Source: Roseateles koreensis
GTDB taxonomy: Bacteria; Pseudomonadota; Gammaproteobacteria; Burkholderiales; Burkholderiaceae_C
NCBI RefSeq assembly: GCF_028595305.1
Contig: NZ_JAQQXS010000003.1
Span: forward strand, 1-64,000
Direction: 5' to 3'
Length of the DNA stretch: 64,000 nt
Positions 43,985 to 53,480 of the stretch are shown here, one piece after another. Below the pieces are notes generated by a model. That model was not told where the DNA came from. It ran no database searches and was given only the letters and a program-made list of their open reading frames with translations. Within the stretch, counting starts at the first letter, position 1. Each line of letters opens with the position of its first letter. Both the position numbers and the translations under genes were made by a program.

Positions 43985-45982
43985 TTACTGGCCGGCCAAC
44001 TTGAGCAGTTGGTCGAACATGCTCTGGGCTGCCTGCAACACCTTGGCTGCGGCTTGGTAGCCTTGCTGGTACTGCATCAGGCGTGAGGCTTCTTCGTCCA
44101 GGTTGACACCGGACTGGCTGGATTTGTCGGCGTCCGCATTGGCGGCCACGGTGGTGGAAACGCCGGAGAGATAGGTGGCTCCCTGCACGCGCGAGCCAAT
44201 GTCGCTCATCGCCGTGGCGTAGGCGTCGTTGATGGTGCTGCCCAACGCCATGCTGCCGTCCGGCTGTAGTCGTTGACCGACAAAGGTCTCGGTCTGGATG
44301 TTCAGCATGGCCTTGGCGTTGCCGTTGTTGGCGGACGGAAACTTAGTGGCCGCCACGGTAATGTTGTCGCCCGAACGTGGCACGCCATTGAGATTGAGCT
44401 CAAACCCCAGGTCGATCGGCGGGCTGGCGTTGGGTTGGTTGCCGATGGCTTGGCCCGCGCCCCAACTGCTGCTGTAGGAGCTGCCGTCAGCCAGGGTCAG
44501 GGTGTACAGCACCTTGTTGGCATCGGCCGGGTCGGCGCCGCCGAAGGCGAGGCTCATCGGCAGTTTGGTCGCGTCGAATTTGCTGTTGACCGCGTAGATC
44601 GAGTCAATGGTGGCCGTGCCTTTGTTGTTGACATCCGTGGTGGCGGCCAGCGGTGAGGCGGCGGCAATGCCACTGGTCTGGTCCAGTGCGCGCTTCATGT
44701 TCAAGGCCGCGGCGGCCACCGGTTCAAGCTTGAATGTATCCCCCGAGGAGGGTGCTGCACCGCTGAAGTTGATTCTGAAGCCGTCCACGGTGTCGCCGTC
44801 CACCACGGTCCGCTTCACGCCGTCGCTCAGGCGAGTGAGTTGGTAGCTGCCCGCTGCGCCGCTGGGGTCGGCCTCCAACTTGTACGAACTGGCCTGCAGT
44901 TGCTTGGCGTCCGTGATGGTCATGTTGACATTCGAGGTGAATGTCCCGTCCGGGTTGCGCAGGTTGGTGTTTGCCGGCAAGGCCCGTGGGGCGCCAAAGG
45001 TAAAGAGGGGCGCGCCCTTGCCCGGAGGGTTGGACAAGTCCAGCCCAAGCGCCTGCTGGTCGTTGATGCGCGTGGCCAGGGCGGCGGACATCTGGCCCAA
45101 CATGTTTTGGGCGTCTTTCAGGTCTTTGTTCTGATACTGCAGCAGGGCGGTGATCGAGCCGCCGGTCAAGATGCTGGCGTCCAACGCACGCGGGCCGGTG
45201 GTTTCACTGATGCTGACCGTGGCGGCATTGTTGTCGTAGGGGTCGGCGGTGACCGAGAGCTTTTGGGCGTTGTTGCCCAGCACCAGGCGTTGCCCGCCGC
45301 CGATGAAAACGCCCAGGGTGCCGTCGTTGGAGGGCAGGGTCGTGACTTGAACGTACTCGCTCAGCTGGGAAATCAACTGGTCGCGCTTGTCCAGCAAATC
45401 GTTGGGCGATTGCCCGGTGCCGTTGGCGGCGGCGATTTGGTTGTTGGCCGCGGCGATCTGTGCGCTGAGCTCGTTGACGACGGAGACATTGGCCTTCAAA
45501 TCACTGACCACGCCGGCCTGCATGTCCACCAGTTGCTGACCCGCATTGGAGAAGCGGGCTGCCACTTCAGAGGCACTGCCCAGCACCACCTGACGGGCCG
45601 AGGGGTCGGCCGGGCGGCTGGCCACGTCTACCATGGAGTTGAGAAACTGGCTGATCGAATGCCCGATGCCGGTGTCGCCAGGCGGAAACAATTTTTCCAA
45701 CTGGCCCAGCGAGGTGGCACGCGTCGAGTCCATGGTGGCCGTGGACTTGGTGCTGGCCGCTTGTTTGGTTAAAAACTCGTTGTAGGAGCGTTGCACGGTC
45801 TGCACCGTGACGCCTTTGCCGAAATAGCCCGCGCCAGTGAACTGCCCGTCAGGCGTGGTCAAGACGACGGACTGGCGCGAATAGCCGGGTGTATTGGCGT
45901 TGGCAATGTTCTGGCCCACCGTCTGCAACGCAGCCTGGTTGGCGAACATCGCCTGCACACCGATGGACAGCAATGAACTCAT
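43985..45982 (-). CDS. flgK: Flagellar hook-associated protein FlgK (HAP1)
   Basis: The product is 665 aa, somewhat longer than the Salmonella protein (about 550). The N-terminal signature GVQAMFANQAALQTVGQNIA followed by NANTPGYSRQSV and the C-terminal SGVNLDEEASRLMQYQQGYQ with AAAKVLQAAQ are both clear. The extra length is in the central exposed region. It joins hook to filament. It starts 34 bp after flgJ. Confidence 0.95.
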   Translation of the reverse strand: MSSLLSIGVQAMFANQAALQTVGQNIANANTPGYSRQSVVLTTPDGQFTGAGYFGKGVTVQTVQRSYNEFLTKQAASTKSTATMDSTRATSLGQLEKLFPPGDTGIGHSISQFLNSMVDVASRPADPSARQVVLGSASEVAARFSNAGQQLVDMQAGVVSDLKANVSVVNELSAQIAAANNQIAAANGTGQSPNDLLDKRDQLISQLSEYVQVTTLPSNDGTLGVFIGGGQRLVLGNNAQKLSVTADPYDNNAATVSISETTGPRALDASILTGGSITALLQYQNKDLKDAQNMLGQMSAALATRINDQQALGLDLSNPPGKGAPLFTFGAPRALPANTNLRNPDGTFTSNVNMTITDAKQLQASSYKLEADPSGAAGSYQLTRLSDGVKRTVVDGDTVDGFRINFSGAAPSSGDTFKLEPVAAAALNMKRALDQTSGIAAASPLAATTDVNNKGTATIDSIYAVNSKFDATKLPMSLAFGGADPADANKVLYTLTLADGSSYSSSWGAGQAIGNQPNASPPIDLGFELNLNGVPRSGDNITVAATKFPSANNGNAKAMLNIQTETFVGQRLQPDGSMALGSTINDAYATAMSDIGSRVQGATYLSGVSTTVAANADADKSSQSGVNLDEEASRLMQYQQGYQAAAKVLQAAQSMFDQLLKLAGQ

Positions 45983-46016
45983 GCGTCAGATCCTCATGAC
46001 TCTGGGGTGACGTCGA

Positions 46017-46904
46017 TCAGGCCAGGGCGCGTTGCACACGCACCGTGGTGTTGATGACTTGGGCCAGCTTTTCGGCGTACTGGGGATCGGTGGCGTAGCC
46101 GGCCTTTTGCAGGCCACGGGCAAAGCCTTCGGCGCTACCGGTGCGCGCCTGCGCCACCACATTGCGGTAACGGTCGTTGTTGCCAATCAGCTTGGCGTAG
46201 TCTTGAAATGCCTCGGCGTAGCTGCCGTAGGCGCGAAATTTGGCGGTGACTTTCTGCGCCTTGCCGTCAATCACCTCGGTGGTCTGCACCTCGGCCACCT
46301 TGCCAGTCCAGCCCGGCGTGGCCTTGATGCCGAAGACGTTGTAGGACGGTGTGCCGTCCTTGGCGATGATTTCGCGCTTGCCCCAACCCGATTCATGCGC
46401 GGCCTGCGCCAGCATGAAGCTGGCGGGGATGCCGGTCGAAGCTTCAGCGGCCTTGGCGGCGCTGTCGTGTTTCTGGATGAAGCTCTGCACGTGCGGCGCA
46501 ATGCCCTTCTTGGCCAGGGCGGGCAGGGGCTGCAAGGTGGTATTGCTCGCATCGGTCTTGTCGCTGATACCCATCTGGCGCTGCAGCTGACGGGCAATCG
46601 CGTCTGACAGACCGCCGGGCAGGCCGGTCATCTTGCCGGCGAACTGGGTGTCCAGCATCTCGGTGCCCATCTGGCTACCGGGGTTGTCCAGCATGCCGGT
46701 GGACATGGTCGAGGCGCGCATGCTTTTCATCACCTCCTGCATGAACAGCGACTCGAATTGCTTGGCCGTTTCGCGGATGTTCGATTTGGGGTCGCGTGCC
46801 GCCGCCGACCGCAGCGATTCGATGCTGCGGTTGTCGGTGCCGATATTGGATGCGCCCAGGGTGCTGCCCATATTGGCAGCCAGGGCGGCGGTAGAGATTG
46901 CCAT
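46017..46904 (-). CDS. flgJ: Bifunctional rod-assembly / peptidoglycan hydrolase FlgJ
   Basis: The product is 295 aa. The N-terminal rod-capping domain (ETAKQFESLFMQEVMKSMRA) is joined to a C-terminal glucosaminidase-type domain with ASFMLAQAAHESGWGKREI, whose Glu is catalytic, and YNVFGIKATPGW. It opens the peptidoglycan for rod growth. It is 1 bp from flgI. Confidence 0.95.
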   Translation of the reverse strand: MAISTAALAANMGSTLGASNIGTDNRSIESLRSAAARDPKSNIRETAKQFESLFMQEVMKSMRASTMSTGMLDNPGSQMGTEMLDTQFAGKMTGLPGGLSDAIARQLQRQMGISDKTDASNTTLQPLPALAKKGIAPHVQSFIQKHDSAAKAAEASTGIPASFMLAQAAHESGWGKREIIAKDGTPSYNVFGIKATPGWTGKVAEVQTTEVIDGKAQKVTAKFRAYGSYAEAFQDYAKLIGNNDRYRNVVAQARTGSAEGFARGLQKAGYATDPQYAEKLAQVINTTVRVQRALA

Positions 46905-46905
46905 G

Positions 46906-48039
46906 TCAGATCACCTCAAGCTCGGCGTTCAGCGCGCCGGCGCTTTTCATCGCCTGCAGAATGGCCAAGAGGTCTTGTGGTGTGGCGCCCAGGGAATTGA
47001 GCGCCTTCACCACCTCCGCTAACTTGACCCCGGCAGGCAGCTGAATCAACGAGCCGGGTTCTTGCTTGATCGAGATATCGGTTTTTTCCGTCACAGTGGT
47101 CTGGCCACCCGAGAAGGCATTGGGCTGGCTCACCACGGGGGTCGAGCTGATGGTGACCGACAAACTGCCATGCGCCACCGCACAGGGCGACAACGTGACG
47201 GCTTGGTTCATCACCACCGAGCCGGTGCGGGCATTGATGACAATGCGGGCCGCCGGGTCGCTGAGCTCCAGCGGGAGGTTTTCCATATCGGCGAGAAAAC
47301 TCACGCGTTCATCCGGGTTGCTGGGGGCGCGCACCCGCACGACACGGCCGTCCACAGCTTGGGCAACACCAGCCCCTTTGGCCCGGTTGATGGCCAGGGC
47401 CACTGCGCGGGCGGTGTTGTAGTCGGCCGCGTTCAGGTCCAGCTGAATGAAGTCGCCGTTTTGCAGCGGTGTGGCGACTGAGCGCTCCACGCTGGCGCCT
47501 GCGGGAATGCGGCCGGCCGACAAATGGTTGATCTGCACTTTGGAGCCCCCGGCGGAGGCGCCGGCGCCGCCCACGATCAGATTGCCCTGCGCCATGGCGT
47601 AGACCTGGCCATCGGCGCCGCGCAAGGGCGTGGAGATCAGCGTGCCGCCACGCAGGCTCTTGGCATTGCCCACCGACGACACGTTGATGTCGAGTTGCTG
47701 GCCGGGTTGTGCGAAGGCGGGCAGGGAGGCCGTGACCATGACGGCGGCGATATTGCGCGGCTGCATGGTGATGCCCGGGGGCAGCATCACGCCAAACTGC
47801 TGCAGCATGGCGGTCAGGCTTTGGCCGGTGTAGGGGGCTTGGGTGGTTTGGTCGCCCGTGCCGTCCAGGCCAACGACCAGACCATAGCCGGTCAAGGAGT
47901 TGCTGCGCACGCCCTGGACCGAGGCGACTTCTTTGATGCGGGCGGCGACGGCGTTTTCAACCCATCCCAACAGGCCGGCACACAGCGCCAGGGTCAGGGC
48001 CAGCGTGTTGCGAAGGAGGTGAGATGAGGTGGTTTGCAT
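46906..48039 (-). CDS. flgI: Flagellar P-ring protein FlgI
   Basis: The product is about 377 aa from ATG 48039; a TTG at 48051 would add four residues. A signal peptide ending near VENAVAA leads to RIKEVASVQGVRSNSLTGYGLVVGLDGTGDQ, the FlgI start in abbreviated form, and the end ELEVI is typical. It forms the periplasmic P ring around the rod. Signal peptide and order agree with the family. Confidence 0.94.
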   Translation of the reverse strand: MQTTSSHLLRNTLALTLALCAGLLGWVENAVAARIKEVASVQGVRSNSLTGYGLVVGLDGTGDQTTQAPYTGQSLTAMLQQFGVMLPPGITMQPRNIAAVMVTASLPAFAQPGQQLDINVSSVGNAKSLRGGTLISTPLRGADGQVYAMAQGNLIVGGAGASAGGSKVQINHLSAGRIPAGASVERSVATPLQNGDFIQLDLNAADYNTARAVALAINRAKGAGVAQAVDGRVVRVRAPSNPDERVSFLADMENLPLELSDPAARIVINARTGSVVMNQAVTLSPCAVAHGSLSVTISSTPVVSQPNAFSGGQTTVTEKTDISIKQEPGSLIQLPAGVKLAEVVKALNSLGATPQDLLAILQAMKSAGALNAELEVI

Positions 48040-48082
48040 GATGGTCGGCAAGAGGGACTCTTGCGACCGATTCTGCGCAAAC

Positions 48083-48778
48083 TTAAGTTGGTGAAAGGTT
48101 CAAAAAGAAGCGCGACAACCAGCCTATTCCGTGCGCATCAGAGGTGGCGCCGCGGCCACGCTGCTCAATGCGCACATTCGCCACCGATGCCGAAGGCACG
48201 ACATTGCCCTGCGCAATGGCGCGCGGATCGACCTGGCCCGAAAAGCGCAGAACATCGACGTTGTGGTTCACGCCGATCTGCTTTTCACCGGTGATGATCA
48301 AGTGCCCGTTGGGCAGCACGGCCGTGACTACGGCGGTGATGCTGCCAGAGAAATCGTTGGTGTTTTCGTTCGTGCCCTTGCCCGCGGCCGTTGTGGTGGA
48401 ACTGGCCGTGGTAGAAGCGTTGCTGAACGCGCTGGGGCTGATGAATGGCACGGCCGAGACGCTGCCCGACAGCGTGCCGCTCTTGTTGAGCGCGCTGGTG
48501 GAGCTTTGGCTGGCGGTGACCTTTTCGACAATCTGAATCGTCACCGTGTCGCCCACCAGCCGCGCACGGTGGTCCTCGAACAAAGGCCGGTAACTGACCG
48601 ATTGGTAGATCGAGCCATTGTTGGGCGCCAGATTGGGTGCCGGCGGCAGGTTCACGACCGGTGTGTACTGCAGATCGACCCGTGGCTCGGGATAGATCGT
48701 GCCGCAGGCAGCCAGGGCGGCCGACAGCAGGGCGGTGGCAAGGGTGATGGCGGAACGCTTGGCGGGCAGGATGTTCAT
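48083..48778 (-). CDS. flgH: Flagellar L-ring lipoprotein FlgH
   Basis: The product is 231 aa. The signal peptide ends with lipobox LAAC (SAALAACGTIYPEP), so it is lipid-anchored in the outer membrane. Conserved FlgH stretches include SLYQ-like SIYQSVSYRPLFEDHRARLVGD, TVTIQIVEKVTASQSSTSAL and NGHLIITGEKQIGVN. It builds the L ring. It starts 2 bp after flgG stops. Confidence 0.95.
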   Translation of the reverse strand: MNILPAKRSAITLATALLSAALAACGTIYPEPRVDLQYTPVVNLPPAPNLAPNNGSIYQSVSYRPLFEDHRARLVGDTVTIQIVEKVTASQSSTSALNKSGTLSGSVSAVPFISPSAFSNASTTASSTTTAAGKGTNENTNDFSGSITAVVTAVLPNGHLIITGEKQIGVNHNVDVLRFSGQVDPRAIAQGNVVPSASVANVRIEQRGRGATSDAHGIGWLSRFFLNLSPT

Positions 48779-48780
48779 GA

Positions 48781-49563
48781 TCAGATCTGGGCGAGTTTTT
48801 GCAGCATCTGATCCGAGGTTTGCACCGCCTTTGAGTTCAGCTCATAGGCGCGCTGGGTCTGGATCATGGAGACCAGTTCTTCCACCACATTGACGTTGGA
48901 GGTTTCAACAAAACCTTGCTGCAGCGCTCCCAGGCCGTTGGCATTGGGCGCGCCGGTGTTGGGCGTGCCCGACGAGGCGGTTTCAGTGAATAGGTTCTGG
49001 CCCTTGGGGTCCAGGCCGGCCGGATTGACAAAGTTGGCCAGCTGAATCTGACCAAGCGTTTGCGGCGTGGCCGAACTGGGCACCGTGATGCTGACCGTGC
49101 CATCGTTGCCGATGGTCACGCTCTGCGCGTTGTTGGGAATGGTGATGCCGGGCAGCACGGTGTATCCATTGCTGGTCACGATCTGCCCCGCCGCGTCGAG
49201 CTGGAAGGAGCCGTCCCGCGTGTAGGCTGTGGTGCCATCGGGCTGCTGGATTTGAAAGAAGCCGTTGCCCTTGATCGCGAGGTCCAAATTGTTGGTGGTC
49301 TGCTGCAGGCTGCCCTGGCTGTAGATGCGCGAGGTGGCAACCGGGCGCACCCCCAAGCCGACCTGCAGGCCGGTGGGCAACTGCGTCTGCTCGGTGGTGT
49401 TGGCGCCGCTTTGCCGAAGGTTTTGATAAATCAAGTCCTCAAACACGGCGTGCGAGCGCTTGTAGCCGTTGGTGCCGACATTGGCCAGGTTGTTGGAGAT
49501 GGTGTCCAGCTGGGTTTGCTGGGCCTCCATGCCGGTCTTGGCAATCCAGAGTGAGCGGATCAT
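48781..49563 (-). CDS. flgG: Distal rod protein FlgG
   Basis: The product is 260 aa, the standard length. N-terminal [20 protein letters not shown] and [20 protein letters not shown] and C-terminal [35 protein letters not shown] are the FlgG rod signatures. It forms the distal rod. The gap to flgF is 12 bp. Confidence 0.96.
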   Translation of the reverse strand: MIRSLWIAKTGMEAQQTQLDTISNNLANVGTNGYKRSHAVFEDLIYQNLRQSGANTTEQTQLPTGLQVGLGVRPVATSRIYSQGSLQQTTNNLDLAIKGNGFFQIQQPDGTTAYTRDGSFQLDAAGQIVTSNGYTVLPGITIPNNAQSVTIGNDGTVSITVPSSATPQTLGQIQLANFVNPAGLDPKGQNLFTETASSGTPNTGAPNANGLGALQQGFVETSNVNVVEELVSMIQTQRAYELNSKAVQTSDQMLQKLAQI

Positions 49564-49575
49564 GGTGGGTTTCCT

Positions 49576-50301
49576 TTAACTTGAACCAAGCAATTTGGCC
49601 GATTGCTGACCCTGGGTCTGTGCAATCTGCAGGAGCTTCATCTGCTGTTCGAATTGGCGGGCTGCGGCAATCATGCTGACCATGGTTTCGACCGGGCTGA
49701 CGTTGGAGCCTTCCAGTGCGCCGTCTTGCACGCGGGCGGCGGGGTCGGCGGGCAGATCGCCGTCGGCGGCGCGAAACAAGCCGTCGGTACCACGCGTTAG
49801 CGGCCCCTCGGGGGTGACCAACTTGAGTTTGCCGATGGAGGTAGGCCGGCCGGTGGGGGTTTTGGCGGTGACCGTGCCGTCATTGCCGATGGTCAACTCG
49901 CTGTCGGGCGGCACGTTGATGGCGCCGCCGTCGCCCTGCACCTGCAGGCCATTGCGCAGCACCAGCAAGCCTTCGGAGTTGACGTCCAGCGCGCCGGCCT
50001 TGGTGTAGGCCTCGGTACCGTCCAGCCCCTGCACGGCCAACCAAGCCTTGTCCTTCATCGCGACGTCGAGATTGCGGCCCGTAGCCATGATGGCGCCCGG
50101 GTCGGGGTTGTAGCCGGTAGTGGTTTCCAGCGCATAGGCGCGTGTGCTCGCGCCGCCGCCGTTGACGGGCACCGCGCGAAACGCCTGCAACTCGGCCCGA
50201 AAGCCGTTGGTGGACACGTTTGCAAGGTTGTTGGCCAGGGTGTCCTGTCGTTGCATGGAGGCTTTGGCGCCCGCCATCGACAGGTAAATCATGCGGTCCA
50301 T
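49576..50301 (-). CDS. flgF: Proximal rod protein FlgF
   Basis: The product is 241 aa. MDRMIYLSMAGAKASMQRQD and TLANNLANVSTNGFRAELQA at the start and EGSNVSPVETMVSMIAAARQ at the end are FlgF/FlgG-type rod signatures; DRMIYLSMAGA is typical of FlgF. It forms part of the proximal rod with FlgB and FlgC. Confidence 0.95.
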   Translation of the reverse strand: MDRMIYLSMAGAKASMQRQDTLANNLANVSTNGFRAELQAFRAVPVNGGGASTRAYALETTTGYNPDPGAIMATGRNLDVAMKDKAWLAVQGLDGTEAYTKAGALDVNSEGLLVLRNGLQVQGDGGAINVPPDSELTIGNDGTVTAKTPTGRPTSIGKLKLVTPEGPLTRGTDGLFRAADGDLPADPAARVQDGALEGSNVSPVETMVSMIAAARQFEQQMKLLQIAQTQGQQSAKLLGSS

Positions 50302-50335
50302 GGCACCTCCTGCTCAGCGTGTGGGTGGTGCATCA

Positions 50336-51643
50336 TCAACGCAGGTTGACGATGGTCTGCAGCACCTGGTCCTGGGTTTTGATCGACTGCGCATTGGCCT
50401 GATAGGCGCGCTGGGCAGTCACCATATTCACCAGTTCGGCGGTCAGGTCGACGTTGGATTCTTCCAGGGCGCCCGACTGCAGCTTGCCCATATTGCCGTC
50501 GCCTGGCACGCCCACCACTGCATCGCCCGAGGCGAAGGTGCGGGCCCAAACGTTGCCGCCCATGGGCTGCAAGCCTTGCGGGTTGCGGAAGCTGGCGAGT
50601 TCCACCTGGCCGGCGGGCTTGGACTGTCCGTTGGAGTAACGCGCCATCACGACGCCACCGGAGTCGATCTGGATGCCGGAGAGCTGGCCTGGCGCATAGC
50701 CGTTCTGCGTCAAATTGGTCACGGCGAAGCTGGAGCCGTTTTCGCTGGCCCCGGTCATGTCGAAGGCCACGCCGGTGATGGGCAAGGTGTCGGCGCCCGC
50801 GGCGTTTTTTCCGGCCGGAATTTCCATGTCCACACTGGTGGTGGGCGCAATGGGTGCACCGCCGTTGGCTGAGAAGGTCACCGTGCTCCAGGGCGTTGTG
50901 GGGTTGCCGAAGGCGTCGGTGCCAATGGCGTTGCCGCTTGAATCGGTTGTGAAATTGGCGCCATTGGCGGTGGCAAAGATGTTCCAGGTGGTGCTGCCGT
51001 CTGCCGCGGTCGCCGCCTTTTGAAAGTACAGCGTCACGGCCACGTCCTGGCCCTTGGCGTCATAGGCGGTGAGGGAGGTGGCGTTGTTGTAGGTCAGCGG
51101 GCTTTTCAGGTCGATGCCACCTGCAGCCGGCGTGGTGACCGCAGCGCGTGAATCCAGATTGAATTCGGTCGTGACCTTGCTGGTCACCTGCGGTGCAATG
51201 CCCGAGGTGGGCAGCTTCAATGCCTGCGCCAAACCTGGCTGGATGGTGCCGGAGCCGTCTGCCGGATAGCCCAGCAACTGCAACTGATTGTTATTGACGA
51301 TATAACCATTGCGGTCCACTTTGAATTGGCCGTTGCGGCTGTACTCGACGGGGCTCTTGCCGTCGCTGAGCTGAAAAAAGCCGCCGCCGTTGATCGCAAG
51401 GTCCATCGGGCTGCTGGTTGTGGTGATATTGCCCTGCGTGAATTGCTGTGCCACCGACGCCAAGCTGGTACCGATGCCGACGTTGTTGGTGCCGGCGCCT
51501 GTCAGCGCGCCCGCATAGACGTCTTGAAATTCAGCGCGCGATGACTTCGCCCCGTAGGTGCTGGAGTTGGCGATGTTGTTACCAATGACGTCCAGATTTT
51601 TGCTGGATGCGTTGAGACCGGAAAGACCTTGTTGGAAGCTCAT
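50336..51643 (-). CDS. flgE: Flagellar hook protein FlgE
   Basis: The product is 435 aa. N-terminal MSFQQGLSGLNASSKNLDVI and GNNIANSSTYGAKSSRAEFQ and C-terminal ESNVDLTAELVNMVTAQRAY, QANAQSIKTQDQVLQTIVNL are hook signatures. The middle has repeated Thr/Gly-rich exposed domains. It polymerises into the hook under FlgD capping. Confidence 0.96.
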   Translation of the reverse strand: MSFQQGLSGLNASSKNLDVIGNNIANSSTYGAKSSRAEFQDVYAGALTGAGTNNVGIGTSLASVAQQFTQGNITTTSSPMDLAINGGGFFQLSDGKSPVEYSRNGQFKVDRNGYIVNNNQLQLLGYPADGSGTIQPGLAQALKLPTSGIAPQVTSKVTTEFNLDSRAAVTTPAAGGIDLKSPLTYNNATSLTAYDAKGQDVAVTLYFQKAATAADGSTTWNIFATANGANFTTDSSGNAIGTDAFGNPTTPWSTVTFSANGGAPIAPTTSVDMEIPAGKNAAGADTLPITGVAFDMTGASENGSSFAVTNLTQNGYAPGQLSGIQIDSGGVVMARYSNGQSKPAGQVELASFRNPQGLQPMGGNVWARTFASGDAVVGVPGDGNMGKLQSGALEESNVDLTAELVNMVTAQRAYQANAQSIKTQDQVLQTIVNLR

Positions 51644-51697
51644 GATGAATCCTGTGTGCGCTAGTGCTTGTACGGGCGGGGCGGCTGGGGTTGCGGG

Positions 51698-52372
51698 TCA
51701 GTCGACGGTGCTGACCTTGCTGTAGTCGGTCAAGCCGGCGTTTTGCAGTTCCAGTTGCAAGGTGGTGCCACTGGTGTTGACGGCCACGACCTTGTCCTGG
51801 GCGTAGGTGGTGCTGGTGACGGGCGCTGAGCCATTGGTGGCGGTGATGCGGAAGGTGTAGGCCGCTGTGGTGTCGAGCGTGGAGGGCGGTGTCCAGGTGA
51901 AGTTCTGGCGGCCCTTGCCCTCGGCGCCGAGTTGCTGGGTGTCGACCACGACACCGGCGCTGTTCAGCACGTCCAGCTTGACGGCGTTGGCCGATGAACT
52001 CAGGTCATAACTGCCTTTGCCAGCGCCACTGCTCAGATTGAGTTGGTTGCCTGCAAAGCTGACCGTGCGGCCCACCAGGGAGACGCTTTGCAGCGCCTGC
52101 ATCTGGTTGAACTGCGAGCCCAGCGACTTCATCGTGGTGTCCAAGGTGCTGATGCCGCTCACCGTCTGGATTTGCGCCATCTGGCTGGTCACCTGGGCAT
52201 TGTCCATGGGGTTCATGGGGTCTTGGTTCTTCATCTGCGCCACCAGCAGCTTTAAAAAGCGATCCTGCGTGTCCGCCGCCGTGGTGGTGGTGCCGGTGCC
52301 TGAGGACGTGGAGGTGGCCGTGGCCGCCGTGCCCGTCTTGCTCGTGGTGGTGTTGAGGGTGGTGAAGTCCAT
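51698..52372 (-). CDS. flgD: Hook-capping protein FlgD
   Basis: The product is 224 aa. After a low-complexity Thr/Ser start comes the conserved DRFLKLLVAQMKNQDPMNPM, DNAQVTSQMAQIQTVSGIST. The C-terminal part contains the FlgD Ig-like domain (AYTFRITATNGS). It caps the growing hook and is shed. It lies 54 bp before flgE. Confidence 0.95.
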   Translation of the reverse strand: MDFTTLNTTTSKTGTAATATSTSSGTGTTTTAADTQDRFLKLLVAQMKNQDPMNPMDNAQVTSQMAQIQTVSGISTLDTTMKSLGSQFNQMQALQSVSLVGRTVSFAGNQLNLSSGAGKGSYDLSSSANAVKLDVLNSAGVVVDTQQLGAEGKGRQNFTWTPPSTLDTTAAYTFRITATNGSAPVTSTTYAQDKVVAVNTSGTTLQLELQNAGLTDYSKVSTVD

Positions 52373-52428
52373 GGCGGGCTCTCGGTTTGGGTGCGGTGTT
52401 TGCGCGGTTCAGAGCGGTTCAGTACCGA

Positions 52429-52845
52429 TCAAGACTGTCCGAGCTGCAGGGTCTTGAGCAACAGGCTCTTGGCTGTGCTCATGACCTCGATATTGTTTTG
52501 GTAGGAGCGCGAGGCCGAGATCATGTTGACCATCTCTTCCACCGTGTTGACGTTGCTGTAGGTCACGTAGCCGTCGGCATCGGCTTGTGGGTGCTTGGGG
52601 TCGAGCACCTTGCGGCCGGGTGTCTGGTCTTCGCTGATATTGCTGACACGGACGCCAGCGGCAGCCAGGTCGTTGCCCGCCCCCACCAAGGCGGTTTGAA
52701 ACACCACTTGGCGGGCCTTGTAGGGCTGGCCATCGGGCCCGGCCACGGTGTCGGCATTGGCCAAATTGCTGGCCACCACATTGAGCCGCTGGCTTTGGGC
52801 GCTGACCGCGCTGCCGGCGACGTTGAAAATTTGAAACATCGACAT
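52429..52845 (-). CDS. flgC: Proximal rod protein FlgC
   Basis: The product is 138 aa. [39 protein letters not shown] and [20 protein letters not shown] are FlgC signatures. It forms the proximal rod with FlgB. It follows flgB by 24 bp. Confidence 0.96.
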   Translation of the reverse strand: MSMFQIFNVAGSAVSAQSQRLNVVASNLANADTVAGPDGQPYKARQVVFQTALVGAGNDLAAAGVRVSNISEDQTPGRKVLDPKHPQADADGYVTYSNVNTVEEMVNMISASRSYQNNIEVMSTAKSLLLKTLQLGQS

Positions 52846-52869
52846 GGTCTTGCTCCTTCAGCCCAAGGC

Positions 52870-53292
52870 TCAGGCCGCGTTGGGCGACTTCATGGCGTCC
52901 AGTGCAAAACGCACCGAACTGTTGATGAAGCGCAGCGTGGCCTCGTATTTGACCGAGTTGTCTGCAAAGCTGGCACGTTCGCGATCCATATCGACTGAGT
53001 TGCTGTCCAGATTGGTTTGCGCTGAAGTGGAATACAGCAAGTCGGTGTCGCTGCGTGAGCCGGCTGGCGGTGTGATGTGGCCGCTTTGTGTCGTGGCCAG
53101 GGCGCCGGGCTGACCCGCTGAAGGGGTGGCAGAAGTGGCGTCGAGCAAGGCCTTGGAGAAATTCATGTCGCGGGCCTGGTAGCCCGGGGTGTCCGCATTG
53201 GCGATATTGCTGGCGAGCATGCGTTGGCGCTCCGACCGCAAGGCCAGGGCCTGGGTCTGAAAATTCAACGTGTCAGTCAATCGGTTCAGCAT
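52870..53292 (-). CDS. flgB: Proximal rod protein FlgB
   Basis: The product is 140 aa from ATG 53292, which has AAGGAG 7 bases upstream; an ATG 24 bases earlier is rejected for that reason and because the family starts at MLNRLTDTLNF. LRSERQRMLASNIANADTPG and YQARDMNFSKAL are the rod-protein N-terminal signature. It is the first gene of flgBCDEFGHIJKL. Confidence 0.95.
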   Translation of the reverse strand: MLNRLTDTLNFQTQALALRSERQRMLASNIANADTPGYQARDMNFSKALLDATSATPSAGQPGALATTQSGHITPPAGSRSDTDLLYSTSAQTNLDSNSVDMDRERASFADNSVKYEATLRFINSSVRFALDAMKSPNAA

Positions 53293-53480
53293 GGTGCGAC
53301 TCCTTCCATTCATCATTCGGCGTGCAGTGCGGCAGGCGACAAGCCTGAGGCGGAATGCGGGCCCATGACGATGTGACTGGATTGTGTTTTCCGTCGCAGC
53401 AAAACATTAGCGGGAATAGCAGCACCTTTGCTGCGCAATTCGAGCTTAGGCGCGTTGCCGGGCGGGTCTAAAGTTCAGCC
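53293..53480. promoter_or_regulatory. Divergent flgB / flgA control region
   Basis: This 188-bp stretch between divergent class II genes should carry the FlhDC-dependent promoters of both. I see no sigma-28 pattern with correct spacing here, consistent with class II control. FlhDC boxes are too degenerate to place by eye. Confidence 0.4.

Noticed and set aside
53468-53478. TAAAGTTC resembling a sigma-28 -35 box before flgA
   Set aside because: It lies only a few bases from the flgA start and no -10 box can fit.
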